A stretch of 64,000 nt of DNA, taken from assembly GCA_038030265.1 (NCBI GenBank), contig CM075941.1, positions 39,060,164 through 39,124,163 on the forward strand, given 5' to 3'. Source of the stretch: Corythucha ciliata (taxonomy: Eukaryota; Arthropoda; Insecta; Hemiptera; Tingidae). The translations under genes were made by a program, and so were the position numbers. Shown in pieces: positions 11,545-22,814 of this stretch. The first letter of the stretch is position 1. Each line of letters starts with the position of its first letter. The notes below the pieces were generated by a model, which was not told the origin of the DNA, did no database searches, and worked only from the letters and a program-made list of their open reading frames with translations.

Positions 11545-13229
11545 GTCCAGTTGTAGAAACAATTGTAAAAACAAAAATTGATAAAGTTATTGCCTTGCTC
11601 CGAACGACCTAGCCCATTCGTGTCCTAATATTTACCCAATATAGCAATAGGGGACCGCCTGCAGGGAGCTGACAGGTGACCGTCCACGCACTACGCTCTT
11701 CTTTCGAGGTCATAAGGTCGACTTGGGGTGCCCTTAAATCGAGCCGCCTGACCAATGGTCACCCCAACTGAAAGCTCGCCCGTACTGGACCTTGCTTGGC
11801 CTTTACTCTCTCTCTCTCCCTGTGGCACGTACATCGTGCGGTGCATATTGGAATTCGCTTCCGCTTCCTGGTTAAAACTTGTTTTTTCTATATTCCCCTT
11901 CCTATAATAAATTTGTTTGTTACGATTTTTACATTCATCAAAACTCGTCCCCTCTTTGCGTATTGTAAGGGTGGACGGGGAGTTATCCAAATGATCTGTT
12001 TGCTGCCGATTTGACTACATAATTTTTGTAACTCCCTTTCCCGTTCTCATTGTCAGTGGTAAGAACTCCAAGCATAATTAAACAGTCAACGAGTAAAATT
12101 AGATTAACATTCAATGAAAAGTGATAAAGCAATCACATCTTGATACAACCACTAAAAAGACCGTTAAATAAAGGTGTTCATCCGGGCAATCGTTAAGTGC
12201 TCAGGCACTTCAACGTTTTGAAGGGTTGCCAGGGAGAGAAATAAAAAAAAAACTCCAAGCGAAACGCACAAGAGGGGCCATTTCGTGAAGTGCATTTGGG
12301 TCTGATATCGGCGGTAAGAATCTAAAGTTGAATAAAGGATCTAAGCTATTAGCATATCGAACATCATCCCATTCATCAGACAATGCTTCCCCTCTCTTCA
12401 CGCACTTAGGGGTTTGGCCGCACACCTCTCGTTTTTAATCCCCAAACGAGTCTGAAGGGCTGCGCCCATAAAGCGCAAGACTAAGGCCAGATGATGGCGC
12501 TTACATATCTGAAAGTTCACAGAGTCATTTTACACAAAAAAAATATTGTCTACTTGTCCAACTTAAAGCAACTATTTCACCCGCACGAATCGAATCGATG
12601 TGTGGGCATATAATGCAATATTGTGATTCGTGTTCCTCGAGTCGTGCCAATCGCAAATGTGATTTGTGGCCCCATTCTGCCATTGCTTTATTTTAAACGA
12701 CGCACACTTGCTAGAATCAGTCACCAAGTCCACCCGAAACCGACAATTAAGTTCTATTTCTAAAAAACAGCCATTTATAGCCTCAATGAGATATTTTCCA
12801 GCTAAGCGTTGGTCGTATTTCAACAGGAACTGCGTCTGAGCTGATCAGCATATACTCGGACTTTAATCGCCCGAATGGGTGGCACCGGGGCCCGGCCGAG
12901 CATTCTCGGCAGGTGAAATTGGGCCTAACCGCCTCGGACGCCCCTTCAGCCCATCACCGATAGTGTGAACACTTGAAACTTCGCCTGCTCCCCCCCCCCC
13001 CCCAATCACCACAGGGCACACCAAACATTTCTTATGATTAAAGATTCCAAATTTCCCCTTTTTTAAAAAATTATAACTGAGATATTTCACAGCGCACAAA
13101 AAAATTATTTTTGGATCATCGTCTTCTATGCAAATAAAATTGGGGACAAAAACTCTTGTGTTCTTCAGGGGACGCGAGAATTGTGCCGCGAATGGAGCCC
13201 CTGATAGTTCAAGAAAGAGTCTCGCATTT
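11545..13229. other. Unassigned intergenic sequence
   Basis: No recognised gene. A 196-codon minus-strand ORF covers 12863-13453, but it crosses a poly-C run and a 24 bp tandem repeat and shows no motif, so I do not treat it as a gene. Confidence 0.4.
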
Positions 13230-13290
13230 TGCGCCCCCGACGAAACATTCATCAGTGCCCCCGACGAAACATTCATCAGTGCCCCCATGA
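13230..13290. repeat. 24 bp tandem repeat
   Basis: The unit gcccccgacgaaacattcat plus cagt occurs twice perfectly in tandem, followed by a third partial unit that begins gcccccatgaag. Confidence 0.8.
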
Positions 13291-13619
13291 AGTTACCTTC
13301 AGAAGCCGCAATTTCTCGTGGTCTCCATTTTAACAAAGAATTAGGGCTTTTTCGCGTGTCCAGCGTGTAAAGTTGGAGTTTACAGGCAAAAAACAACTGC
13401 AGGAAGTCAAGAGATACACACCAGTGATGTAAAAACTTTACCTCTCTGAACATGGGAAGACTGGGGTGGGACGTAACAAGGCAACCAGATGTAACTAGGC
13501 TTCCGCTTTACAATTATGTAGTTGACCGAACGTTATCAATTGCACACGAATGAAAATTGACTCTGTTTTTATAAGACTTTTGTCAAAAGCTGGGGTAGCT
13601 AGCCACGAGAAAAATAGTG

Positions 13620-13736
13620 TACACAACTCGTGAGGGGGTAGAATTGACTCGCTCGGGTTTTTCAGCTCACTCGGCTGCGCCTCGTGAGCCAAACAAAGCT
13701 CGCGTGCAAAATTCTACTTCCCTCACTCGTTGTGTA
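13620..13736. mobile_element. Small palindromic MITE (~117 bp)
   Basis: The left arm tacacaactcgtgagggggt pairs with the right arm read in reverse (tacacaacgagtgaggga). Both continue into gtagaatt. The interior is non-coding and GC-richer than its flanks. Confidence 0.55.
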
Positions 13737-13789
13737 ATATACTACTTCCACACTTCAACGCTTCTTCTGGATTTTATCGGTGTTTTAGC

Positions 13790-13862
13790 GGTTCGATGGT
13801 GTGATGGATACAATGCTCGCTTCTCAACTTAGCGGGCCTGGGTTCGAATCCAGCCATTGCGG
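13790..13862 (+). tRNA. tRNA-like sequence (probable SINE head)
   Basis: It has an A-box-like TGGTGTGATGG and a perfect B box GGTTCGAATCC 33 nt later. A TTCTCAA seven-base loop could be an anticodon loop with anticodon CTC. The anticodon stem pairs poorly and the T stem lacks one base, so it is not a functional tRNA. The following ~100 bp (gcgagctgtgacacggcgca onwards) may be a SINE body. Confidence 0.5.
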
Positions 13863-13984
13863 CGAGCTGTGACACGGCGCACTACGGCGAAGTACGGGTG
13901 TAAAGTGCACAGTTGCAACAGGATATAAAAACCAAAATTCATATTTGGCTAATGCGCTCGTACTCAAAGCAAAAAAAAAAAAAA

Positions 13985-15055
13985 AGCGATTTTTCTCCAT
14001 TTTTGCCGTGAACTTGTGTTTTTCCTGATTTTAGCCGCTAATGAGATTTTAATCTTCTCGACTTGTTTCTATTAATATTCAAATCTTCTCAATTTTACCC
14101 CCTAATTAGCCATTTTTCTTAATTTCAGTCGTCAGTTAGTGTTTTACTTATTTAGCCGCTAATAAGCGATTTTCTACATTTCAGCCGTGAATGAGAGTTT
14201 CCCCAAATTGTCATCTTGAATTAGCGCTTTTTCCCCCATTTAGCCACTGATTACCGATTTTGTTCGCTTTCAGAAGCCGCGAAGTTGGCGTTTTCTCAAT
14301 GATAACCGCGGATTATCGTTTTGTCCTCTCGAAAGTGCTTCTTCTCACTTTGAGCGGTTAATTAGCAATTTTTCTCGATTTTACCTACAAATTAGCTATT
14401 TTCTTCACTTTAGCCGTAAATTAGCGATTTCTCTCCATTAGCGATTAGCGATTTTTCCCGATTTTATCCGTGAATTAGCACCTGTTATTAATTTTAGCTG
14501 CGAATCGGCGATTTTATTCATTTTTAGCCATGAATTAGGGCTTTTTCTCAGTTTGAGCAACGTACTTACCTTCTAAAGCCGAGAATTGGTGTTTTCGTAA
14601 TTTAGGGTGCGAATTAGTGCTTTTTCACAAATCCATTGGTGACTTCTAGATTTTTCACCATTTTAGCCGTGAATTAGCGTGTTTGGTAAATTGAACTGCT
14701 AATTACTGCCTTTTCTACACTTTATCTGTGATTTTAGGGCTTTTTCTCAATTTTAGCCGCAGTCTAATCTTTTAACCCGAGAATTAGCTATTTTTCTTAA
14801 TTTTAGCCGTAATTTAGCGCTTTTCTTACTTGTACAAATTACTGGAAGTTGCATCGAGACACCTCGAATTATTTTGGGTACGAATATATGCACTTTCCAA
14901 ACAATTAGCCACTTACTTACCCGACTTACCCGAAGTACAGCACATTAGTAAGCCTTTTCAATTTTAGCCGCCAACCCCAAGTGGATCAGCGTATTTTCTC
15001 TATTTTAGCCGCAAAGTAACCTCCAGGAGGAGCGAATTAGTACTTTTCGCTTGAC
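13985..15055. repeat. Degenerate repeat, 'ttttagccgtgaattagcgattttt' type
   Basis: About 30 drifting units of 30-38 bp. Each carries tttagcc(g), a short variable piece, gaattagcg and a tttttctc run. The same family appears at 18810-19025 and 49370-49710, and in reverse orientation around 50200-50400 and 50870-50960. Confidence 0.75.
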
Positions 15056-16417
15056 CTTTGAAGAAAGTGGTTATTTGCGCAACGACAATCTCTTGACGAA
15101 AGAAACACTTCTTAGTCACGGAGTGAAAGAAAGTACATTTCCGTCACTGCTAGGAGTACTTTTTCTCACAGCTTAGTGCGTAACACGCGAGTAAAGTGAC
15201 GCTTTATTAAGTTCTGGGGCCGGCGAAAGCTATAGACCGGACTCCGGTGATAAATTTACGAAGGGATGAGTAGGCCGAGAATCAAAATCAATGGCTTTCC
15301 CCGACTGCGCTATTACAGTACTCAGTAGGCATCAAGCAGTCTGAAAATTTAACTCCAAAATGGAGAGTTTTTGGCTAGAGAGCAGTTTTTTCGCCGACCA
15401 AAATGGAAATTTGACGATGACACAGGAAATATTCCCAAGAAATGCGATGGTGTGGTCAAGAAGTGAGTATTTTTCCCCCAACAACTTTTTTCGAGCAACA
15501 AATTCAAAACCTAACACCATGATGACCAAAGTTCGCTGAATATCTCTTAAAATTTAATTCGAGTGGAACATTTTCCTCGCTCATTGCACGCTCGTTTGAT
15601 CAAAAAATAGCACAACCACTCGACATTATTCATTATACAGGGTGTTCAAAAAATGGATGTCAATATTTTGCTCTGTGAATGTACGTCCAAAATGCGTCAA
15701 AATTATCCGTATTAACCATATTCCGATTCCTAATAGTTTCCGAGATATTAAGGAAATAAGCACTTTTGTAATGGGCCTCGTTTTTACGGATAAAATCGTT
15801 CGTAACTTGGCAACCAGAGCTCTCACGTCAAATTAAGTGGCACCATTGGAAAGGACAGACTTTTTTCCATTAGACTTCGTGTTGTTCAATTCAATTTTGT
15901 TCGTACGCGCTGAGGAAATCAGCTGCGAACTCAAAATTATGTTCAAGTTCATCATCGTTGCACATAATTTGAAGTCAGATTTCTGCTCAACAGGTGCTTT
16001 CCGAGATGACATTTTTTGAGAAAAGTTGGCGCACGGTACCATCGTTAAAGTGACATGCTCATCCCCACCCTTTACCCACAATTTTTCCAGAGTTTCTCTA
16101 TTCATACTATAAAAAACGCTACATGCATCCTCATGTAGTCATTACATTAATGAGCAGAGTAGCTCCTAATAATTGTAACTCTCATGTTTTATTACTCTTC
16201 TTCATTGTGATAGGCGGATAATTTTTCTAGATTCTCATTTCTAGAAAAATTTGGAAGTTCTGAAAAAATGAATTTTTTAAATTTCCACTTTTCGGTGATC
16301 CGGTAGGGTTTTCCGAAAGTAAACCCCTAGAAAAACACGAATAAATTCTTTACAAATTCTAAAATTAAGTTATCCATAGAAGTTTTCGTACATAAAAGGG
16401 ATTAAGTAATTTTTAAT

Positions 16418-16571
16418 TCAAAGAAAAAATTCGAATTGCCTCCCTTGTTGGCGGATACAATGTTGTGCGCGTCTTTCCAACGACCGGTGCAGGACCTTAT
16501 CGAGCAATTCATCACGGATACTGTTGCACGTGTTGATTATTTTTTGTCTTAATGTCTCGATGTCTGGAATA
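16418..16571 (-). pseudogene. Mariner transposase C-terminal tail, inverted copy
   Basis: This is the left-arm counterpart of the tail following 16740. It reads ADPIPDIETLRQKIINTC onwards and ends RQFEFFL. It is open to the stop, whereas the right-arm copy has several stops. This arm therefore preserves the ancestral tail better. Confidence 0.8.
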
Positions 16572-16579
16572 GGATCTGC

Positions 16580-16780
16580 ATGCATGATGGAGCTCCTCCT
16601 CATTTTAGTAGATTAGCCCGCCGTATTCTGGACCCAACTTTCCTGAACCGATGGATCGGAAGAGCTGGTCCAAATTTATGGCCGCTGCGTTCACCTGACT
16701 TGAACCCTTTAGACTTCTACGCAAGGGGACACATCAAAACTATAGTCTACGCAGATCCTATTCCAGACATCGAGACATAA
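16580..16780 (+). pseudogene. Mariner transposase, C-terminal fragment
   Basis: The frame contains HDGAPPHFS, then RWIGRAGP and RSPDLNPLDF. These match the second and third catalytic-aspartate blocks of Tc1/mariner transposases of the DDE/D superfamily, with 36 residues between the two aspartates. The N-terminal DNA-binding domain and first catalytic aspartate are absent. The frame stops at ET* just as the inverted arm begins. Further damaged codons for the C-terminal tail follow to about 16900. It cannot make an active transposase. Confidence 0.9.
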
Positions 16781-17789
16781 GACGAAAAATAATCAACACG
16801 TGCAACAGTATCCGTGATGAATTGCTCGATAAGGTCCACCGGTCGTTGGAAGACGCGCACAACTTTGTATCCGCTAACAAGGGAGGCAATTCGAATTTTT
16901 TCTTTGAATTAAAAATTACTTAATCCCTTTTATGTACGAAAACTTCTATGGATAACTTAATTTTAGAATTTGTAATGAATTTATTCGTGTTTTCTAGGGG
17001 TTTACTTTCGGAAAACCCTACCGAATCACCGAAAAGTGGAAATTTAAAAAATTCATTTTTTCAGAACTTCCAAATTTTTCTAGAAATGAGAATCTAGAAA
17101 AATTATCCGCCTATCGCAATGAAGAAGAGTAATAAAACATGAGAGTTACAATTATTAGGAGCTACTCTGCTCATTAATGTAATGACTACATGAGGATGCA
17201 TGTAGCGTTTTTTATAGTATGAATAGAGAAACTCTGAAAAATTGTGGGTGAAGGGTGGGGATGAATATGTCACTTTAACGATGGTAACGTGCGCCAACTT
17301 TTCTCAAAAAATGTCATCTCGGAAAGCACCTGTTGAGCAGAAATCTGACTTCAAATTATGGGCAACGATGATGAACTTGAACATAATTTTGAGTTCGCAG
17401 CTGATTTCCTCAGAACGTACATACAAAATCAAATTGAACAACACGAAGTCTAATGGAAAAAAGTCTGTCCTTTCCAATGGTGCCACTTAATTTGACGTGA
17501 GAGCTCTGGTTGCCAAGCTACGAACGATTTTATCCGTAAAAACGAGGCCCATTACAAAAGTGCTTATTTCCTTAATATCTCGGAAACTATTAGGAATCGG
17601 ACTATGGTTAATACGGATAATTTTGACGCATTTTGGACGTACATTCACAGGGCAAAATATTGACATCCATTTTTTGAACACCCTGTATATTCAGCTAGGA
17701 CATGAAATTGTGCTCAAATTATGACCCGAATATAAATATCACAAATATTCAACTCTCCTCGTCTGGGTATGGGGGCCGGCTAGCCGACC

Positions 17790-18790
17790 TAAAAAAATAA
17801 GCCCTGAACTTGCAATTTTGCTTAAATGTAGGACCTGAAACTAGCAATTTCGCGAAAATTTTCCATTGAAAATCCAAAGATATTTGCCGAATAGATAGTT
17901 GCAATTTTGTTGGAGGTACGGCGTATGGTAGTCGTCAGTCTATTTGGTTGGTCATGGCCGGCTAACTCGGAGTCCAAGCCCTCAAAAAGCAATTTCAAAC
18001 TTGCAATTTCACGGATATTTAGCACTGAAATTTGCAATTTATTCCAAACTAAGCGGCCCGTAACGTGCAATTTCGCTAGAATTGATACCCGAAACGCAAG
18101 AATCAGACAAGACGATGTTTGCAAGAATCAAGGTGACAGCTAGGAAACTTGTTATTTCCCTCAAATTAGGGTGGGTGGGGAACAACCAGACTCATTCAAG
18201 TTTAAAGAAAATAAATACGAGCTCAAAGTTAAGACATTCGGGAGTGGTTTGACTAAGGTTCACGCCCAAAAAGCCCTGAAGCTCGCAGTTTCTCTGAAAT
18301 TAGGACGTGAAACTTGCAAAATCGTGAATATTCTGCCAGGAAAATTCCCATTTCGTGGATATTTACTTTCAAAATATTGCAATTAAATGCCGCTATTCGT
18401 CAGAAGACTTCCGCGGGTCACTATAAAAGATCCCGAAACTCGAAATTTCACGGAAATAAAGACCAGAAACTGGCAATTTCGCGAAAATATACCGAAAATT
18501 AGCCATTTAACCGATAATTGGACCCGAAACTGTCAATTCCACAGATTTTAAGCTCAGAGTGCTAAAATTTCATGGCTTTATTTGTCAGGCTTTCGGTGCC
18601 GTCACGGCTGGCTAGCCCTGACTCCACGGCATCTGAAGAAAAAAAAAGACGCCGAAACTTGCAATTTAGTAAGGATAGGACCATTAACACTGCAATTTGT
18701 CGGATATTTAGACCCGAATCTTACGGTTTCCCAGATATTTAGCTCTGAGTAATGTAATTTTGCGGCTATATTTCTTTCAGTATTGCGAAT
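17790..18790. repeat. Degenerate repeat, 'acccgaaacttgcaatttcgcg' type
   Basis: Units of about 30-45 bp contain (c)ccgaaactt, gcaatttcgc and a short gaaaatat or gatatttag piece. They drift and are interrupted by longer phrases such as the ggctagcc group near 17775, 17955 and 18608. The same family recurs at 21475-21900. No gene is present, and ORFs crossing the array lack motifs. Confidence 0.7.
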
Positions 18791-18809
18791 TGAGTTGTAT
18801 TGAATGTTT

Positions 18810-19025
18810 ACATTAATTTTAGGCTTGAATTAGCGCCTTCTCTTAATTTTATCGGAGAGTTAGCAATTTTTAAAATTTTAGCTGCAAATTGGTGGGTTTT
18901 TCTTAATTTTAGCCGTGGATTTGACCCAGTTACAGGACATAAGCGCTTTTCAAAATTTCAGCCCCGAATTAGCCATTTCCCCCCACTTTTAGTCATGAAT
19001 TAATGATTTTTCTAACGTTAGCCAC
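18810..19025. repeat. Degenerate repeat, 'ttttagccgtgaattagcg' type, second patch
   Basis: Six or seven units of the family seen at 13985-15055 (gaattagcgcc, attttagctgcaaattgg, agccgtggattt). Confidence 0.65.
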
Positions 19026-21470
19026 TAAGTTGGCGGAAGGAAACTGGGAGGCTGTAATTTATACTTTTTCGGAAGAAATCATTGCTATTTTATCCTTTAA
19101 AAATGAAGAAATAAATGAAAAAACCATACTTCGAAAAAGAATAGGCAGCTGCCTACACTATTCCTACTTTATTCATGTTAAAACATTTTTGCGTTTCCCT
19201 CTTATTAGGGAAGGTGGGAAAGACCTGGAAAGCCTTTACGAGGTCCCTTCCCTTTCGTTTTTCCTATCGAGACGCTCTTTTCCGTTGTAAAGCTTCAAAA
19301 TCGATGATGTTGAACGGGGTCGAAAAATAAACTCATCGTTTTTACAAGTGCGCGTCGTAATAATGTTAGAGAGAACCCTAGTAGTCTCACCTGCGTAGCG
19401 TTTGACCCGATAAGACACGTTTTCTAACTTTTGATCATCGCGGGTACTTGGTCACCAAATCCAATCTTACCACGCCCCTCAATTTTTTTTTTTTTATTTG
19501 TGTATACTTAACTTGAGCGACTGGTATATTCATAAAAATGTATCCCGTTTTATTAAAATTTAAGTACAGCCGTAAACTTGCTCCATCCATACATATTTTT
19601 TTTATATTAAATATTCATTAGTGAGCTTCGGATGTTCCAATACAGCAAGATAGCATCCTTATAGGAAAAATGAGAAAAAAGTTTACTCATGACGTAAAAC
19701 AAGTTTATGCAACCCCCCCGGAATTTTTAATAACTCTCCGTCTATCTTCTTTGTGCAGTACAACCCGTAACCGTTAATTGGCCATTTCGTACCGACTATT
19801 CACTCTGGAAACGGTCAGTTTCGGTCTAGAATCTAATTGCTGTTTTTGGTTTCATTAGCTATAAACATTGTGCTCAAGAATCTGACTGCCCTCAGAATTG
19901 TGTCCCAGGGAATAGTTTAATTTGGATAAAATCGCTTGCTTATTAGCTGTAAAATCATCCACAGTCGCTTTTTCGTTGGCCTTGACGAGGCGTGGGTGAG
20001 GAGCCGAGGTTTTGTTTGTGTTCCACGATTCTACAGGTAACAACTAATTAATTTGTACACTGAAAAACCAATGCGTTTTTCAAAGTAAAAATTGTTGCAA
20101 GTGTCTGTTTAAACGTCAGAACTACAGGATCCGGTTCATTAAAGAACGCTCTAAAGCTTTCCTGGCTTTAGTGTCTCATTCTAGCGCCAATTTTCTGATG
20201 GAACTCATTTGGAAGTCGAAACTGCTTTTGGGTGGCGATTTCAATAACTAACATCGCGTAAAAAAAATCCTTGACATTTCAAACTACGTACTTAATGGTA
20301 ATTTAAAATATAATGTAAGTGGCACAAAGTGTCTCTTAGTGCTAGTACAATGAGGGTTCTACGTACAGAATAGTCCTGGGAAAGTTGACTGACCTGAGAA
20401 TGGAATACTAAAGCCAGGATCGCTCCCGCGTATTTCTTTTTAGATACTAAAATCTAAAACGTTTCTTTATATCGTAAAGCTGTTGAAAGGTACTCACTCC
20501 ATTATTTTGGTGTCAACGCAATGCAGAAGCGTAAATTGATAAATAATAAGTGCAATAAGGCTAGACCTGGTGATTAAACGCTGCTGTACCACATTCGCCA
20601 ATTTTTCTATCATAGTAAATGGGGATCACGTCGTTAAAAAGTGTATGAAGTGGAATTTAAAACCAAATCGCCAAATGAATCTCTTTTATTGTTAAGTATT
20701 TCTTTTGCGCAGCAAATTGCTGGGTAAGGAAAATACATTGTTTGGTAGTATTCTACTATGCTAGGCAGTACATATAGTACATTCTATGTACCACCTCTTA
20801 TGGATGAGGTAAACAGGCAATGGGCTGAACAAGCATCGTGATTGCAGGACCTTAGAAGGACTGCAAGTGCTTATATCGATCGAGGAAGCTAGGCAAAAGG
20901 GAGAGAGTATTTACAGAGGTGAAAGACGGAAGAAGCGAGAGCGACCGAACAGGTGGGGGGGAAGGGAGAGCTGAATGAGGAAGTACGGAAGAGAAGAGAG
21001 AAGGGAGCTTTAAGATAGACAGGAAGACCCTTGGGGGCCCAGAGCCCCCCCAGTTTGAAACTCCCAGATGGGTAGAGGAAAACTCCTTTCTTCTTTTTGG
21101 CCTGCCGTCTTCCCGCCCCCGATCCCTTTTGCCAATCAACCGGCTTCTTCTCCAGTTCTCCGACGTCGCTCTCGGCCTTCATCTATTCTGCGAGATAGGG
21201 CGAGATTGATGACTGAAAGTGGTTGAGTTGAAGGCAAAGAGGGCGGTATTTTATCTTTTGCCTGGCACCTTCTTATCACTTAGACTACCCTTAAAGGATC
21301 TAAACACATCCTTCATGTTGGCTTCCTAAAAATCCTTCCATCGACATTTTCAAAACATCCGTAGATTCATTAGAAGCTCTACAAAAAGCCAAAAGGGCAA
21401 TAATAAGCAACTATACAAATTGCAAATAAACTGATGGTAAATCCCTAAAGACGCATGGACTATCCAGACC
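19026..21470. other. Unassigned intergenic sequence
   Basis: No recognisable gene or shared repeat. Simple features only: poly-T at 19483-19495 and a purine-rich tract at 20880-21010 that produces spurious minus-strand ORFs of ~95 codons. Confidence 0.4.
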
Positions 21471-21474
21471 ACCA

Positions 21475-21895
21475 AAAACAATCGCAAACTTGCTAATTCA
21501 TTAACATTTAGCTCCGAAAGATGTAATTTTGCGGCTATTCATCAAGCTTTGAGCGCTCTCGGGGCCAGATGGACCGGAGTCTGCGGCCTCTGAAAAAAAA
21601 AAAAAAAAAAAAATCCCGAAACTCGCAATTTTGCTGAAATTATTACCCAATACTTGAGTCTTCGTCGGAATTAAGTCGCCCGAAAGTTGTAATGCCGTGG
21701 ATATTGAGCCAGGAAACTTGTAATTAAATTAAATTAAATTATAATTAATTAAATTCACAAATATTTAGCCATGAATGTTGCAATTACACGTCTATTCGTC
21801 GGACTGAGCGAGCTTGCCCAGGCAGGCTCCGTGCCCAATAAGAAAGCCAAGAAAATTGCTATTTCGCGAAAATATTCACCATAAATTTAGTTCGA
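21475..21895. repeat. Degenerate repeat, 'cccgaaactcgcaatttt' type, with poly-A and (AATTA)n
   Basis: Same family as 17790-18790. It contains an A run at 21593-21612 and an (attaa)n microsatellite at 21720-21758. Confidence 0.6.
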
Positions 21896-22105
21896 TAGAT
21901 GTTGTCGCCGGTTTTTTAATTAAATAAATTAAATTAAATTGATGTCTTCCCGGAAGTCGATGAGAGGGCACAGCCCAATAGTGCCCTAGTGCTGGACTAG
22001 TAATCCAGAGATTGTGGGTTCAAATCCTGCCGGGGAGCCCATTTTTTCTCTAAGCTCGAATCGTGTTGGGCTGTGCCCACCTATCGTCGTCCGGAAAGAT
22101 ATAAG
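21896..22105 (+). mobile_element. tRNA-Thr-bearing foldback element, copy 1
   Basis: The order is tagatgttgtcgccgg, an AT-rich (ttaaa)n piece, an arm ending gggcacagccca, a tRNA-like core, and then the inverted arm tgggctgtgccc to cgtcgtccgg. The same order, with the same 5' words, is found at 37336-37664 on the other strand. This proves a mobile family rather than a chance palindrome. The arms here are shorter and more diverged than in the other copy. Confidence 0.75.
21981..22038 (+). tRNA. tRNA-Thr(AGT)-like core, 5' half damaged
   Basis: The anticodon arm is intact (CTGGA, loop CTAGTAA, TCCAG), giving anticodon AGT. The B box GGTTCAAATCC is perfect. The acceptor 5' strand and the D arm are largely missing or scrambled, so this is a pseudo-tRNA. 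Confidence 0.65.
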
Positions 22106-22186
22106 AGCCTTCATCCTCAACGACGAACAAAAGACTCCAGATTCACACATCGAAATACAAATAATTGCAAGCGAAACCTTCAAGTC

Positions 22187-22465
22187 AAGGTGACTAAATT
22201 TTCTATAGGTGCCGCAGATCACTGTCCTTCACCTACGTCACGAGCAGTCCCAACCGCCATTGCACTGGACCCAGTACATTATTAATTGTTATTGGGTTGT
22301 GATTTTTGAGAATTCATAAACTTCAATTTCAAAATTAATTTGCTCTGCTGCTCTAGGGTGAGCAATCGGGAGCAAAGGACTGCTGGTGACGTCAGTCTCC
22401 ACCCCTCCCGTCCGATTGGCAGGGGGAAATCTGCGGCACCTATAGTAAAGTTTAGTCACCTTGCC
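22187..22465. mobile_element. Inverted-repeat element (~280 bp)
   Basis: The left end caaggtgactaaattttcta, then taggtgccgcagat, recurs as its reverse complement at 22428-22465. The arms can be followed, with gaps, for ~90 bp. The interior is AT-rich and non-coding. The ORFs here are not credible. Confidence 0.6.
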
Positions 22466-22493
22466 TTCAAGTATAAAAATAGTGCTGGGGGAA

Positions 22494-22622
22494 AGGCCCC
22501 GTTCACAAGCTCGATGTTTTCGTTGTGTGGTGTCTATGCAACCTATCAAAATGCTTCATTTTTCGAGGGAATAAATTTGTTTGGTTGCATAGACTCCACA
22601 CAACGCAAACATAGAACTTGCG
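22494..22622. mobile_element. MITE, CCCGTTCACAAGC-end family, copy 1
   Basis: The arms include cgttgtgtggtgtctatgca on the left and the reverse complement (tgcatagactccacacaacg) on the right, around a loop with gagggaataaatttgttt. Copies at 44370-44478 and 59333-59507 share the ends and the loop. Confidence 0.75.
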
Positions 22623-22814
22623 ACCGTTTAAGAAAACGGTCACTTTCTTTAGTCATGGATGAGGTAACCCTTTTCAAGTCTATCTGGGAAAAGTTGAGGG
22701 AGGAGTTCAACACACTGCGCCCAATACCTCTGTTCGACTGGGACAAGTGCCACACTACCTCTGTACTAGGTTGTTTTATGACACCAAGAAGTTCCACACG
22801 TTTGGATTGATTGT

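Larger units (their letters stand above)
15638..17685. mobile_element. Mariner-derived foldback element (2048 bp)
   Basis: It begins CAGGGTGTTCAAAAAATGG and ends with the reverse complement. TA flanks each side (15636-15637, 17686-17687), as in Tc1/mariner insertions. The two arms, about 15638-16570 and 16760-17685, are near-perfect inverted copies of each other. Only ~190 bp in the middle is single-copy. Each arm carries the transposase C-terminus and its long 3' region. The element is thus an inverted duplication of a mariner 3' half that has lost its own 5' half. The right arm has more frame damage than the left. Confidence 0.9.

Noticed and set aside
12863..13453. 196-codon minus-strand ORF
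   Set aside because: It crosses a poly-C tract (read as Gly) and a 24 bp tandem repeat, shows no motif, and overlaps an open antisense frame. Length alone is not enough in this composition.
20852..21182. Two overlapping minus-strand ORFs of ~95 codons
   Set aside because: Both arise from a purine-rich tract that lacks stops in several frames. Composition is Lys/Arg/Ser-biased and there is no motif.
22340..22810. 156-codon plus-strand ORF
   Set aside because: It spans three different repeats (the inverted-repeat element, the MITE and the flank), so it cannot be a single ancestral gene.
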